NCBI GenBank assembly: GCA_965208815.1
Contig: OZ242357.1
Location: forward strand, 1,302,001 to 1,366,000
Origin: Bin55 sp009840545
GTDB taxonomy: Bacteria > Pseudomonadota > Gammaproteobacteria > Pseudomonadales > Azotimanducaceae
DNA: 64,000 bases
Reading direction: 5' to 3'
Part shown: one piece after another, positions 1 through 9,020 of the stretch
Numbering within the stretch: the first letter of the stretch is position 1
How the letters are laid out: the number at the start of each line of letters is the position of its first letter
Translations under genes and position numbers: made by a program
The notes under the pieces: model-generated
The model's input: only the letters and a program-made list of their open reading frames with translations
Databases searched by the model: none
What the model was told of the DNA's origin: nothing

Positions 1-188
1 ATATGGGTCTTTGGCGACGACTTAACAAATCAAATGTGTCTTGTTAGGTGGTGGATTTGAATAAATAGAACGAAATTATGCAGGTCTTCATTAGAAACGA
101 CACCGAGCAAGCTGTTTCTAACAAGCTCGTAGGAAGGCTATGTTGATTTCCTCACTTTTCAGTGAGAAATCATCGAACTAGCCGAATG
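1..188. other. Intergenic region at window start
   Basis: I see no gene here. The stretch lies downstream of the leftmost ABC transporter gene, which reads right to left. It contains the hairpin noted separately at 145-171, and a second imperfect stem-loop around 110-130 built on cgagc/gctcg. It is too short and too stop-rich to hold an obvious coding region. Confidence 0.5.
145..171 (-). terminator. Candidate transcription terminator hairpin
   Basis: About 18 bases downstream of the stop of the MdlB-like gene there is a stem of gattt/aaatc and ctcac/gtgag around a six-base loop, with one unpaired base. It is well placed to end the exporter operon. No clear T-run follows on the minus strand, so an intrinsic terminator is only a guess. 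Confidence 0.3.
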
Positions 189-2225
189 CTAGACAGGATT
201 GCGAAATCCGGGCCCTGAACCTCCGAGACCACCCATCTGGCCACCTGGAGGACCACCCATTGGATCATCGTCCGTGGATTCCACCCAACGCCTACGATTT
301 TGTCGACGTTGCTCCTCAATGTCGGTGTCAAAAGCATCAGGCTTGTCCACATCTTGAAACTGCAACTCGTGAAGAGTGTAGTAGATGCCTCGTTGTTCAA
401 TAAGTTCCTCGTGAGTCCCCAACTCGCGAACAACTCCGTGATGTAGGACAAGAATTCGATCGCATTCTTGAATGGTCTGTAATCTGTGCGCAATAATGAT
501 CGAAGTCCGCCCTTCCGTGAGCTTGTGCAATCCGTCCTGAATAATCAGTTCGGTCGCCGTATCAATGCTTGAGGTCGCTTCGTCTAGCACGAGGATTTCA
601 GGATTGGCTGCGAGGACCCGTGCAAACGCAAGCAACTGCTGTTGCCCTTGAGACAGATTGTGCCCTCGTTCAGCAAGTTCTGTGTCGTAGCTATCGGACA
701 GTTTCTGGATGAAATAGTCCGCATTGACTACGCGTGCAGCCCATTCGGCCCGTTCGCGAGAGATCTCTGGATTGTTGAGAGAAATATTGTCCAACACCGT
801 GCCGGAGAAAATGTGAAAGTCCTGAAGAACTACACCAATTCTCTTGCGCAAGTCTCCACTCGCAATGTGATTTACATCGAAGCCATCGAGATAAATCATG
901 CCGTCTTCAAAATCATAAAAACGAGCTAACAGGCGAATGAGAGTGCTCTTTCCCGACCCTGTGGGACCCACCACAGCTAGTTTCTCTCCAGGTTCGATCT
1001 TGAAGGAAACCCCGTGAAGAACTTGCTCACCGACGTTGTAACCAAAGTTCACGTTGCGGAATTCAACGGTTCCACGAAGTCTATCTGGTAGCTGAATCGG
1101 ATCTTCAGGTTCATGCAGCCGCTCGTCCCAATCCAATGCTTGGAAAATGCGTTCGCCAGACGCCATCGATCTGAAGAGAGTATTGAAAAGTTGCCCCGCA
1201 CTGGAGACGGGCATGATCATCATGTTGATGTACTGATTGAACATGATCAACGTTCCAAGGGACAAAGATTCTTGTATTACCTGTCCTCCTCCGAACCACA
1301 GAACAGCAGCAATCGCGATACTTGTTAGGCTGGTGTTGAACGTCTCGAAGACAACCTCGTAGTTGATCGCCCGATACTCCTGCTTTTTGTTCTCGCGATT
1401 CAACTCGTTGTACTCGTCGATATTTTGTTTCTCACGACCCGAGAGCTGAACCACCTCGATGCCCATCAAGTCTTCCTGCATGTATTGGTTGAGTGCCGAC
1501 ACCGAGTCTCGAATCAAACGGAAGATCTCTCTCATTACCATTCGGAAGATGTACGTGGCGAAAGCAGCAACCGGAATGATTGCTAATGCCACAAGCGTTA
1601 GTTGTCCGCTGAAATCAAGCATGATTGCAAGAGCGACAAAGAAAAGAACAAAGTCTGCGGAGTACTGAATGAACGATGTGATCAGGTTGTAGAGGTTCTC
1701 AACATCGTTGGTCACACGGGTCATGACTCTTCCTACAGCTACGTGATCGTAGAAAGATGAAGGCTTCATTTCTAACGAGGCAAAAAGGTCCACTCGTAGG
1801 TCTCGAAGCGTCTTTAGCGCAGCACTGGTGAGAGTTAGCTGCTGGGCAAGACCCATAAACGACTGAAAGAAAATCATCAGGACATACAGGACGACAGCAG
1901 CCGCCAACATGTGAATGCTGAATGTGTTGGAAATCCATTCGGTGGCTGCAACGAGACCGTAGTCCGGCATATCGCCGTAATTGGTTGTTGGTGAAAGAAT
2001 CTCGTCGACGACAACCTTGTTCTGCAAGACCGGCATGATCGCCGTAAACCCAACCGAGATCAGGATCAGCACAACACTCACGGCCAGTGTCAATCGATAC
2101 GGTTTTGTCCACCTGAGCAAGCGCATGAACATTTGGATGTTCAACGCCTGGTGGGTCAATTGAGCATCAAAGGCCGAGTAGTTTCGCCCCGGAGTCGATT
2201 GCTCTGTTTGTGCGGATTCTGCCAT
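189..2225 (-). CDS. ABC exporter half-transporter, MdlB-like
   Basis: This 678-residue protein joins an ABC-type-1 transmembrane domain (about residues 30-330, six helices) to an ATP-binding domain (about 385-625). The ATPase shows Walker A GPTGSGKST, signature LSQGQQQ, Walker B LVLDEATSSID with the catalytic Glu intact, and the switch His in IIAHRL. The last 30 residues form a Gly/Pro/Met-rich tail after an acidic stretch, which is unusual for the family. Its ATG overlaps the TAA of the upstream exporter gene by one base (TAATG), so the two are translationally coupled and probably form a heterodimer in the inner membrane. Family members export lipids, peptides or drugs. The substrate cannot be read from the sequence. 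Confidence 0.9.
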   Translation of the reverse strand: MAESAQTEQSTPGRNYSAFDAQLTHQALNIQMFMRLLRWTKPYRLTLAVSVVLILISVGFTAIMPVLQNKVVVDEILSPTTNYGDMPDYGLVAATEWISNTFSIHMLAAAVVLYVLMIFFQSFMGLAQQLTLTSAALKTLRDLRVDLFASLEMKPSSFYDHVAVGRVMTRVTNDVENLYNLITSFIQYSADFVLFFVALAIMLDFSGQLTLVALAIIPVAAFATYIFRMVMREIFRLIRDSVSALNQYMQEDLMGIEVVQLSGREKQNIDEYNELNRENKKQEYRAINYEVVFETFNTSLTSIAIAAVLWFGGGQVIQESLSLGTLIMFNQYINMMIMPVSSAGQLFNTLFRSMASGERIFQALDWDERLHEPEDPIQLPDRLRGTVEFRNVNFGYNVGEQVLHGVSFKIEPGEKLAVVGPTGSGKSTLIRLLARFYDFEDGMIYLDGFDVNHIASGDLRKRIGVVLQDFHIFSGTVLDNISLNNPEISRERAEWAARVVNADYFIQKLSDSYDTELAERGHNLSQGQQQLLAFARVLAANPEILVLDEATSSIDTATELIIQDGLHKLTEGRTSIIIAHRLQTIQECDRILVLHHGVVRELGTHEELIEQRGIYYTLHELQFQDVDKPDAFDTDIEEQRRQNRRRWVESTDDDPMGGPPGGQMGGLGGSGPGFRNPV

Positions 2226-4141
2226 TAGCTTGCAACTACGGACGTGACGTCGTCTTCCGGATCGTCTCGATTTTCGGTCAAGGTGCGTATTAGTCGTTCA
2301 CGTCGGGACTGATCTTCGTCTTGATTGCTCTGAACGCCTTCGAGGTCTGCGTAATAACCACCCGTACTGATCAGTTCCTCGTGCGTTCCCTGCTCCAAGA
2401 TACGTCCATTGTCGAAAACGTAGATGTAGTCTGCATGCCGAGCTGTCGATACGCGATGCGAGATCAAAATCGTTGTCTTGTCAGCTCGCAAACGATTGAG
2501 GCCACTGATAATGCGCTCCTCCGTCTCAGTGTCCACACTCGAAAAGACATCATCCAAGAGCAACACCTTCGAGTCCCGAATTAGTCCTCTAGCTAGGGTT
2601 GCACGTTGCTTTTGCCCACCAGAAAGCGTTACTCCCCGTTCTCCCACGATGGTGTCTATCCCATCCACAAATTCCGACACGGTGTCACTCAATCCGGCCG
2701 CATCGATTGCGTCCCATACCGCTTCGTCTTCGCGTTCCGGATCATCGTAAGTAATGTTTTCCTTAATCGTTGCTGAGAACAAGAACGCATACTGCGGAAC
2801 GAGAGCAATCTGCTCTCTAAGTTTCTTGATGGGAAAGTCGCAAATGTCGTGTCCGCCGAGAAAAATCGTGGCGGGTTTCACATCGTTCAGTCGAACGATG
2901 GACTTCAAGACCGTAGACTTACCCGAACCCATCCGTCCCAGCAGGGCAATAGTCTTTCCAGGCTCCACACTCAGGTCGATGTTGTTCAATGAGGGTGTAG
3001 GGGCCTCGGGATAGGTATATGTAAGACCTCTAATCTCGATTTGAGCCGGGAAGTCCTCGTCAATCACCGATCCAGAATCGTCCTTAACTTCAGGTTCATG
3101 GTCAATGATGTCGAAGATCCGTTCGGTGCCCGCTGCAGCCGACGTGAACATCGACAGTGACCACCCTATCTGGGTGACTGAAGAGGTCACCATCACAAGA
3201 TAGGTAGAGAATGCGGTCCAGGTACCAAGCGACAAATTGCCCTCAAGAACTAGCGATCCTCCATAACCCAAAATGATTAATGGCGAAATCATCGTCAGTC
3301 CGCTCATGGAAATGCCCATGAATTGCATGAATCGCGTTGCACGATACGCCTTCTTGATATATTGAGTACTCGCCTCTCGAAAACGTTCTATTTCACTTGC
3401 TTCTTGCGACATAGCTTGAATCGTGCGAATTCCATTCAAATTCTCTTGGGTAAAGGATGTAACTCGGGCCATGGCTTCCTGTCGAGCGATGAAGTACGGG
3501 TACATGCTTCTCGACATAAAAAAGCCAACCAGTGCAACAAAGGGAAGTGGCAATATTGTTATGGCTGCCAGTCCTGGTGACATCGAGAACATGAACACAA
3601 GGCCCATCGTGATCGTAAAAAAGAACATCACGACAGTAACCCACCCAAACGACACGGACATACGAACTTGGCTGACGTCGTTCACTGCACGAGACATTAA
3701 GTCACCTGTGCTGAACTTGTTGAAGAACCCGGGGCCCTGAATCTGAGTATTGCCAAAGATCCGCTTTCGAAGATCGTATGTAACAGCGATCGAGACTCTT
3801 CTCAATGCGCGCCGTGCCCAGACAAAGATCAGGAAATTTAGCCCAGTAACGGCCAATATGCCGAGACACGGTAGAACGATATTGGGAGGTATTTCAGGAT
3901 TGGCAAGACTGTCAATGCCAACCTGCATGAATTTCGGAAGCCACATCATTCCGAAGCGTTGAAGAAGCAGTCCACTAATGGAAAACACAAGCACCCAAGC
4001 GTAGCGCTTGCAATAGGGAAGAAGCTTCTTTAGGTGTCCTAGGTGTTTAAAGGAAGATCGTTCTCGAGTTGGCGCTCCTCTGAAACTGGCTCGGTGGCCG
4101 CCTCCGCCCCGCGAGAACCCACCGCCCATATAACTCGGCAA
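2225..4141 (-). CDS. ABC exporter half-transporter, MdlA-like
   Basis: This 638-residue half-transporter is the first gene of the exporter operon. A Gly/Arg-rich N-terminal leader (about residues 1-30) precedes an ABC-type-1 transmembrane domain (about 40-340) and an ATPase domain (about 370-600). Walker A is GRMGSGKST and the signature is LSGGQKQ. Walker B ends LLLDDVFSSVD: the usual catalytic Glu is Asp. In heterodimeric exporters such as MdlA/MdlB one subunit carries this degenerate site, while the partner downstream keeps the Glu, so the pair fits one canonical and one degenerate ATP site. The assignment to the exporter class is firm; the MdlA label rests on this asymmetry and on gene order. 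Confidence 0.9.
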   Translation of the reverse strand: MPSYMGGGFSRGGGGHRASFRGAPTRERSSFKHLGHLKKLLPYCKRYAWVLVFSISGLLLQRFGMMWLPKFMQVGIDSLANPEIPPNIVLPCLGILAVTGLNFLIFVWARRALRRVSIAVTYDLRKRIFGNTQIQGPGFFNKFSTGDLMSRAVNDVSQVRMSVSFGWVTVVMFFFTITMGLVFMFSMSPGLAAITILPLPFVALVGFFMSRSMYPYFIARQEAMARVTSFTQENLNGIRTIQAMSQEASEIERFREASTQYIKKAYRATRFMQFMGISMSGLTMISPLIILGYGGSLVLEGNLSLGTWTAFSTYLVMVTSSVTQIGWSLSMFTSAAAGTERIFDIIDHEPEVKDDSGSVIDEDFPAQIEIRGLTYTYPEAPTPSLNNIDLSVEPGKTIALLGRMGSGKSTVLKSIVRLNDVKPATIFLGGHDICDFPIKKLREQIALVPQYAFLFSATIKENITYDDPEREDEAVWDAIDAAGLSDTVSEFVDGIDTIVGERGVTLSGGQKQRATLARGLIRDSKVLLLDDVFSSVDTETEERIISGLNRLRADKTTILISHRVSTARHADYIYVFDNGRILEQGTHEELISTGGYYADLEGVQSNQDEDQSRRERLIRTLTENRDDPEDDVTSVVAS

Positions 4142-4375
4142 AACATTTTTCGGTCAACGTGAATCGGCAAAATGGGGTTGGACTGTATCGTCCGGGCCGG
4201 AACCGCTACCGGGGTTCTGAACTCGTCAAAGATTTTACATTATTCGCTATTTTGCTCGATTTGACAATCTGTTCTGACGCCCGTACCCGACCTACATCTC
4301 TACGGAATCCCCTGCCCTATTTATCGAGCGACAATTCGATATGAACGACATGGATCGAAACGCTCTAACAAGAAA

Positions 4376-6205
4376 CTATTCGAGTGTTTGCAGTACCACT
4401 GATGTCTTGCTTCTCTGTACTCGGTACGACTTCGACGATAGTTTGGCTGTCCATTCAGAGAGTTGTCCGTCTGGCCAATGCACACTAATTGAAACAGGAT
4501 TCATGGCTTTCCCGAGTCCAAAGGTAAGAGGAAGTTCAACTTGCGAGAGATAGCTTCTAGTTGGTGAAACAGTTCGTCTCTGAGCGATTCCTTGACTATT
4601 AACCACAACCGTTGCACCGAATGCACTGGTGTTGGGGGAGTCTTGATGTAGATGTAAGCGTAACCATGAATTGTCTTGCGGCGTGTTATTGCGTAACAGC
4701 AGTGGCTTTCCTCCAACCTGAGTAACCAGCAGGTCTAAGTCGGCGTCACCGTCAATGTCGGCATAGGATGTACCGCGGCCGATGATGGGTTTTCCCCAGT
4801 CCAAGTCCACATGATCTGCCAGAATGAAACTCCTTTCACAATCTCCGCCGCAATTCCACCAGAACTGCGAGGACTGTGCATAGTGTTGGCTAGATTGAAC
4901 GCGGTTGATTTCGGGTTCAACGTGACCATTTGCGGCAAACAGGTCCAGTCTTCCATCCAAGTCATAGTCAACAAACACAAGACCAAAGGTCAACGCCCTG
5001 CGGCTTGCCGCTCCGACGCCCGAAACAATCGCGTCGTCACTAAACAAGGATTGGTTGCCACGTCGTACGTAGAACGACGACATTTCATTTGCAAAGTTGC
5101 CAATGGCGAGGGCGAGATCATTTCTGTTCGAAAAGTAAGCACTATCAATGCCCATTGCGCCAGTTGCTGCGCCCGAAGTATCGAATGCCAAGCCGAGCTC
5201 CATTCCTGATTCGACGAAGGTTCCATCGCCCTGATTCAAGAATGCGAAGTTTCGAACTGTGTCGTTTGCGACGACTAGATCCTCAGATCCATCTCCGTTA
5301 ATGTCGACATTGACTACGGCAAGCGCTTTGCCCGCTGCTTGACCTGTCGCATCGTTGAATACTTGGATGCCCGACTCACTTGAGACGTCAGTAAATGAGT
5401 CTCCATCATTCCGATACAAGTACGAGTTGGTTCCTCCAAAATCTGTTGGAGGTCCATAGGCTCTTCCGATTCCTGCCAATCTGTAGTCGACTGCAATATC
5501 CCTGTCTCTAGACCACTCCACGTAATTGCACACGAATAAGTCCAAATCTTCGTCGTTGTCGTAGTCGAAGAAGGAGGCACACGTACTCCATGCGTCTTGC
5601 TGTCCGGCAACGCCCATCGTCTCCGTGACATCTTCAAAGTGTTCCCCATTGATATTTCTTAGAAGACGATTCCTTCCAACTGCAGTGATATACACGTCCA
5701 GGAAACCATCGCCATCGTAGTCTCCAACTGCTATGCCCATTCCATAGATTGGATGTTCAATTGCTGCACTCTCCTTTCGCTCAAACGATCCATCTCCATT
5801 GTTCGTAAACAATGCGGACCGAGCATCCTTTCGCGAAGAAGCATTCCAGTCCCAAGTCTTGGAATTAACAAGGATGATGTCCTGATCGCCGTCGTTGTCG
5901 AAGTCCAAAAAGGCAACCCCGCCTCCCATTGTTTCAGGAAGCAATCGTTCTCCTGTGGCCCCATTGACATGAACGAAGTCAATTCCTGCTTGTTCTGTTA
6001 TGTCTTCAAACTGCGGGACAGGTGCTGAAATGCCCTCATCAATCAATACGGGTGCAGTGTCTTGAGTCTCCAAGCCAAAGTCTTCCGACTTCTCCTGATT
6101 CAGAAATACTATGGCGGCGACTACCACAATCCCGATTGCAATCAGGACTGCGAGAGAAAACCAAAGTGCTCGCTTTAGGCGTAACTCAGGCGACGAGGAT
6201 GTCAA
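4376..6205 (-). CDS. CRTAC1-family FG-GAP/ASPIC-UnbV protein
   Basis: This 609-residue membrane-anchored protein has one helix at about residues 15-38. At least five FG-GAP/VCBS-type calcium-loop repeats follow (for example DYDGDGFLDVYI, DYDNDEDLDLFV, DINGDGSEDLVV, DYDLDGRLDLFA, DIDGDADLDLLV), forming a predicted beta-propeller. The C-terminal ASPIC/UnbV segment (about 520-600) contains FGLGKA and VHWPDGQ. The start is TTG, overlapping the stop of the upstream multihaem cytochrome gene (TTGA), so the two are made together. The propeller is predicted to lie outside the inner membrane. Proteins of this family are abundant in marine bacteria and mostly uncharacterised. Pairing with a haem protein suggests a shared extracytoplasmic redox or binding role, which is inference. 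Confidence 0.85.
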   Translation of the reverse strand: MTSSSPELRLKRALWFSLAVLIAIGIVVVAAIVFLNQEKSEDFGLETQDTAPVLIDEGISAPVPQFEDITEQAGIDFVHVNGATGERLLPETMGGGVAFLDFDNDGDQDIILVNSKTWDWNASSRKDARSALFTNNGDGSFERKESAAIEHPIYGMGIAVGDYDGDGFLDVYITAVGRNRLLRNINGEHFEDVTETMGVAGQQDAWSTCASFFDYDNDEDLDLFVCNYVEWSRDRDIAVDYRLAGIGRAYGPPTDFGGTNSYLYRNDGDSFTDVSSESGIQVFNDATGQAAGKALAVVNVDINGDGSEDLVVANDTVRNFAFLNQGDGTFVESGMELGLAFDTSGAATGAMGIDSAYFSNRNDLALAIGNFANEMSSFYVRRGNQSLFSDDAIVSGVGAASRRALTFGLVFVDYDLDGRLDLFAANGHVEPEINRVQSSQHYAQSSQFWWNCGGDCERSFILADHVDLDWGKPIIGRGTSYADIDGDADLDLLVTQVGGKPLLLRNNTPQDNSWLRLHLHQDSPNTSAFGATVVVNSQGIAQRRTVSPTRSYLSQVELPLTFGLGKAMNPVSISVHWPDGQLSEWTAKLSSKSYRVQRSKTSVVLQTLE

Positions 6206-8958
6206 TTCTCGGAGTATCCTGGAACTGTTTGCAGATCGTAAATTACGACATCGTCTGCAGCGTGATCAGCTACGGGATCATTGCGCCGGGCTTCTGCTAG
6301 TGCTCTATCCCGAGCGTTGTCGTCCACGCGATATTTATCGTGCAATGCACGATGATGAGCCTCAAGTTCAGAATCTTCAAGTTGTGAGTAAATTGTCGCC
6401 AATCCGTAATGGGCAGCGACATTCTCAGGATCAACTTCCAAGGCAGCTTGATACTCAGCGATTGCCAAATTTAGCCACTCCATTCGACTCGAGTCAGCAT
6501 TTTCGAGTTTTGATCGTTCAAAGTAAGTTCTAGCAAGAGTGTTTCGAAGACGATAGTCCAAGGAGAAGTCGAACCCTCGAGAGCGAGCCTCACCAAATTC
6601 CGTCTGAACCAGTGCGACAAATTTGCGAATGGCTTCATCCAATTGTCCAGACTGCAGATCGATCAAGCCTCCGAACCACGCTATCGACCAAGGATAAGCC
6701 CCAAGTTGCTGCGCGAGTTGCAACTCCAACGCCGCCTCGTCCACTCTTCCTTCTTTGAGGTAGGTGCGTGCGGCATTGAGATGGCCCTCGCCTCGCCCAA
6801 AGTCCGATACTTTAGTGAACGCATACTCAGCCTGTCGAAGTGCACTATTGTTCGGTTTCGTCAACCATCCAATTCCATAGTCATTCCAACGCATCCATTC
6901 AGGGACCTCAGTCGCAATTCGTTGATCTGCGGTGTTTGCACGAGCCGAGGCCTCAAAAGTAGATCCAATTGTGACATTCAGATTGTCTGTTGCGATGACT
7001 GTTATGGGCAAGTCGTTGCGCAGAGAGGCATCGTCACTAAACGCCCTTAGGAAGGTTGTGTCGAATTTTCTGTAGTTCAGAGTCGCTGTTATCTCAAACT
7101 CTCCCGATAGATCCGGTGGGATGTTCAATCGATAGTGAACGACACTAGCACTTCCCGGATTGATTTGGTGATCGTAGAGTTTGGTGAAGATGTCCTCTGC
7201 ATTTCGTTCCGCGATGCGATTGCCAAACCGATCGAGTACATATGCATTTACGAAGTGCGTGTTCGGATCAACTACTCCGTCTGAATCCATTGCTCCACTA
7301 GAAAGAATTGGAGTTTCCTTGTGTACTACCTTGATTTCCAGCCACACTTGGTTGGAGTCCGACGTGCCCTCTGTGAACTTGTGCCCTAATGTCAATGTTC
7401 TCAGTACGACATCGAAAACATAGGTTTCTCCCGACGCGAGAACTACTCTGTAGTCACTTAGAGGTGCAATAAGTTCTTCCTCCAATTTGTCTCCTTCTCG
7501 GATAGCGAAGATATCAACCCTCAACGAGTCTCTGAGAAAGTCTCTATGAGCTTCGAGTTTGTCAATTGGTATTCCCACCATGTATGGCAGAGCTGTATTC
7601 GCTGAGGGAAATTGGTGATCTCTCACTGCTAGACCGGAAAACCCCTCGTACGCCTTTGCGCCAAAGTCGTCGGAAGCCACCAATTGCATGTGGCAGCCAT
7701 TGCAATTTACCTCTGCTTTGCTGGGATAGTAGAAGCTGGCGACGCCGTGTCCCGAAACTCCGCTAAGCAGGAAGGAGTCGTAATGATTCTGTCCTCGAAG
7801 CCACTTGTACGCATTGAGCTCCTCTGGCAAGTGAACTTTATGGCAAGTACCGCAAAATTCCGGTGTCTTGTGTAGCGGTTTAAGAAACGTCCTCTTGTGG
7901 AATGATGGCTTGCCCTTGATCAAGACTCCATTTACCCAACGCAACAATGGGTTGCTCGATCGTGCAAATGGGTAGTGTTGGGGTTCGCCAATAAGATACG
8001 AAGCGTTTCCGTGCTGCCCCGTTATGTCCGCTATTGCGTGACAGCTAATACATGTGATACCTGCATGCGCCGTGACATCATTGACGACATCGAAGTCTGG
8101 ATCGTCGAACGCTCCCGTGAATAACGGAACGGGATCGTGACATCCAGCACAGAATCGTGCGGCATGTACGTTTCCATCTCGTTCCAACACTTTCGCTCTT
8201 GTATTGTTCACCGCAAAGGCGTAGGCGGGATTATTGAATGACGCAAAGCGATGAGCACTTACAGACCACTGCGAATGTACGTCTGCATGACACGATCTGC
8301 AGTAATCATCCATCATGAGTGATGACGCTGAAAGGTAGTTTCCGGTGTCAGTGCTTACTAACGCAGGAAAGAAATCTACATTTTGTTCGGCTTGCGGTGA
8401 TCGAGGCGAAAGTAGATGTATGCCTACAACGGCTATCAGGACAGCTGTCAGACCAACCGCAAGTCCTCCCTGCCATCGAATCTTTGGTCCTACTAGTCGG
8501 TGCAACACAAAGAGCCAAACCGCAGCAATTGGAGCGATGACATGAATCCAATAAACGACTTGTCTGGCACTAGGCTCGCGAATCTCAAGAAGCGGAAGTC
8601 CTCGTGTGAGAGCGATGCCCGACACGAAAACTGCCAGAACCGATATGAACGTCGCAAGTCCTAATCGGACGGCTATCCGATTGGATCTGCCATAGGCTCT
8701 GCGAAGATGGAGCCCAATGAACACAAGCGCGGGAAGAAGTACGCCAATTCCCAGCAACAAGTGAACAAGAAACATTGATTGATAGAACGCATTCTCAAGG
8801 GGCTCATCGTTCCACCACTGAAGTAACGAAATACTGACGAGGTAGATCGAATTAATGATCAACACGGAAACCACTGCCAGTACGACACGAAGGAGCACTC
8901 GCATCCTTGGTGTAACAACGATGGTGTGTGAACGTTGTTCGTTCACAGCGCTAAACAA
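6202..8958 (-). CDS. Membrane pentahaem cytochrome c with C-terminal TPRs
   Basis: This 918-residue protein combines three parts. About five hydrophobic helices fill residues 20-190. A periplasmic region (about 210-430) carries five CxxCH haem sites: CRSCH, CAGCH, CISCH, CGTCH and CNGCH. A beta-rich stretch is followed by TPR-like repeats (about 700-890). The haem region resembles the cytochrome c554/NrfB-like and 'multihaem CxxCH-TPR' proteins found near CRTAC1-type genes. A helical membrane domain in front could pass electrons from the quinone pool, but I see no proven haem b ligand set. The listed start is TTG; an ATG at 8904, right before the first helix, is an alternative. It overlaps the downstream CRTAC1-type gene by four bases. 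Confidence 0.8.
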   Translation of the reverse strand: MFSAVNEQRSHTIVVTPRMRVLLRVVLAVVSVLIINSIYLVSISLLQWWNDEPLENAFYQSMFLVHLLLGIGVLLPALVFIGLHLRRAYGRSNRIAVRLGLATFISVLAVFVSGIALTRGLPLLEIREPSARQVVYWIHVIAPIAAVWLFVLHRLVGPKIRWQGGLAVGLTAVLIAVVGIHLLSPRSPQAEQNVDFFPALVSTDTGNYLSASSLMMDDYCRSCHADVHSQWSVSAHRFASFNNPAYAFAVNNTRAKVLERDGNVHAARFCAGCHDPVPLFTGAFDDPDFDVVNDVTAHAGITCISCHAIADITGQHGNASYLIGEPQHYPFARSSNPLLRWVNGVLIKGKPSFHKRTFLKPLHKTPEFCGTCHKVHLPEELNAYKWLRGQNHYDSFLLSGVSGHGVASFYYPSKAEVNCNGCHMQLVASDDFGAKAYEGFSGLAVRDHQFPSANTALPYMVGIPIDKLEAHRDFLRDSLRVDIFAIREGDKLEEELIAPLSDYRVVLASGETYVFDVVLRTLTLGHKFTEGTSDSNQVWLEIKVVHKETPILSSGAMDSDGVVDPNTHFVNAYVLDRFGNRIAERNAEDIFTKLYDHQINPGSASVVHYRLNIPPDLSGEFEITATLNYRKFDTTFLRAFSDDASLRNDLPITVIATDNLNVTIGSTFEASARANTADQRIATEVPEWMRWNDYGIGWLTKPNNSALRQAEYAFTKVSDFGRGEGHLNAARTYLKEGRVDEAALELQLAQQLGAYPWSIAWFGGLIDLQSGQLDEAIRKFVALVQTEFGEARSRGFDFSLDYRLRNTLARTYFERSKLENADSSRMEWLNLAIAEYQAALEVDPENVAAHYGLATIYSQLEDSELEAHHRALHDKYRVDDNARDRALAEARRNDPVADHAADDVVIYDLQTVPGYSEN

Positions 8959-9020
8959 CGAAGCAAATGGTGCCCTTAACGACTAGAGCATTCGCAAAGA
9001 AGACTTGCGAACTATGCTAA

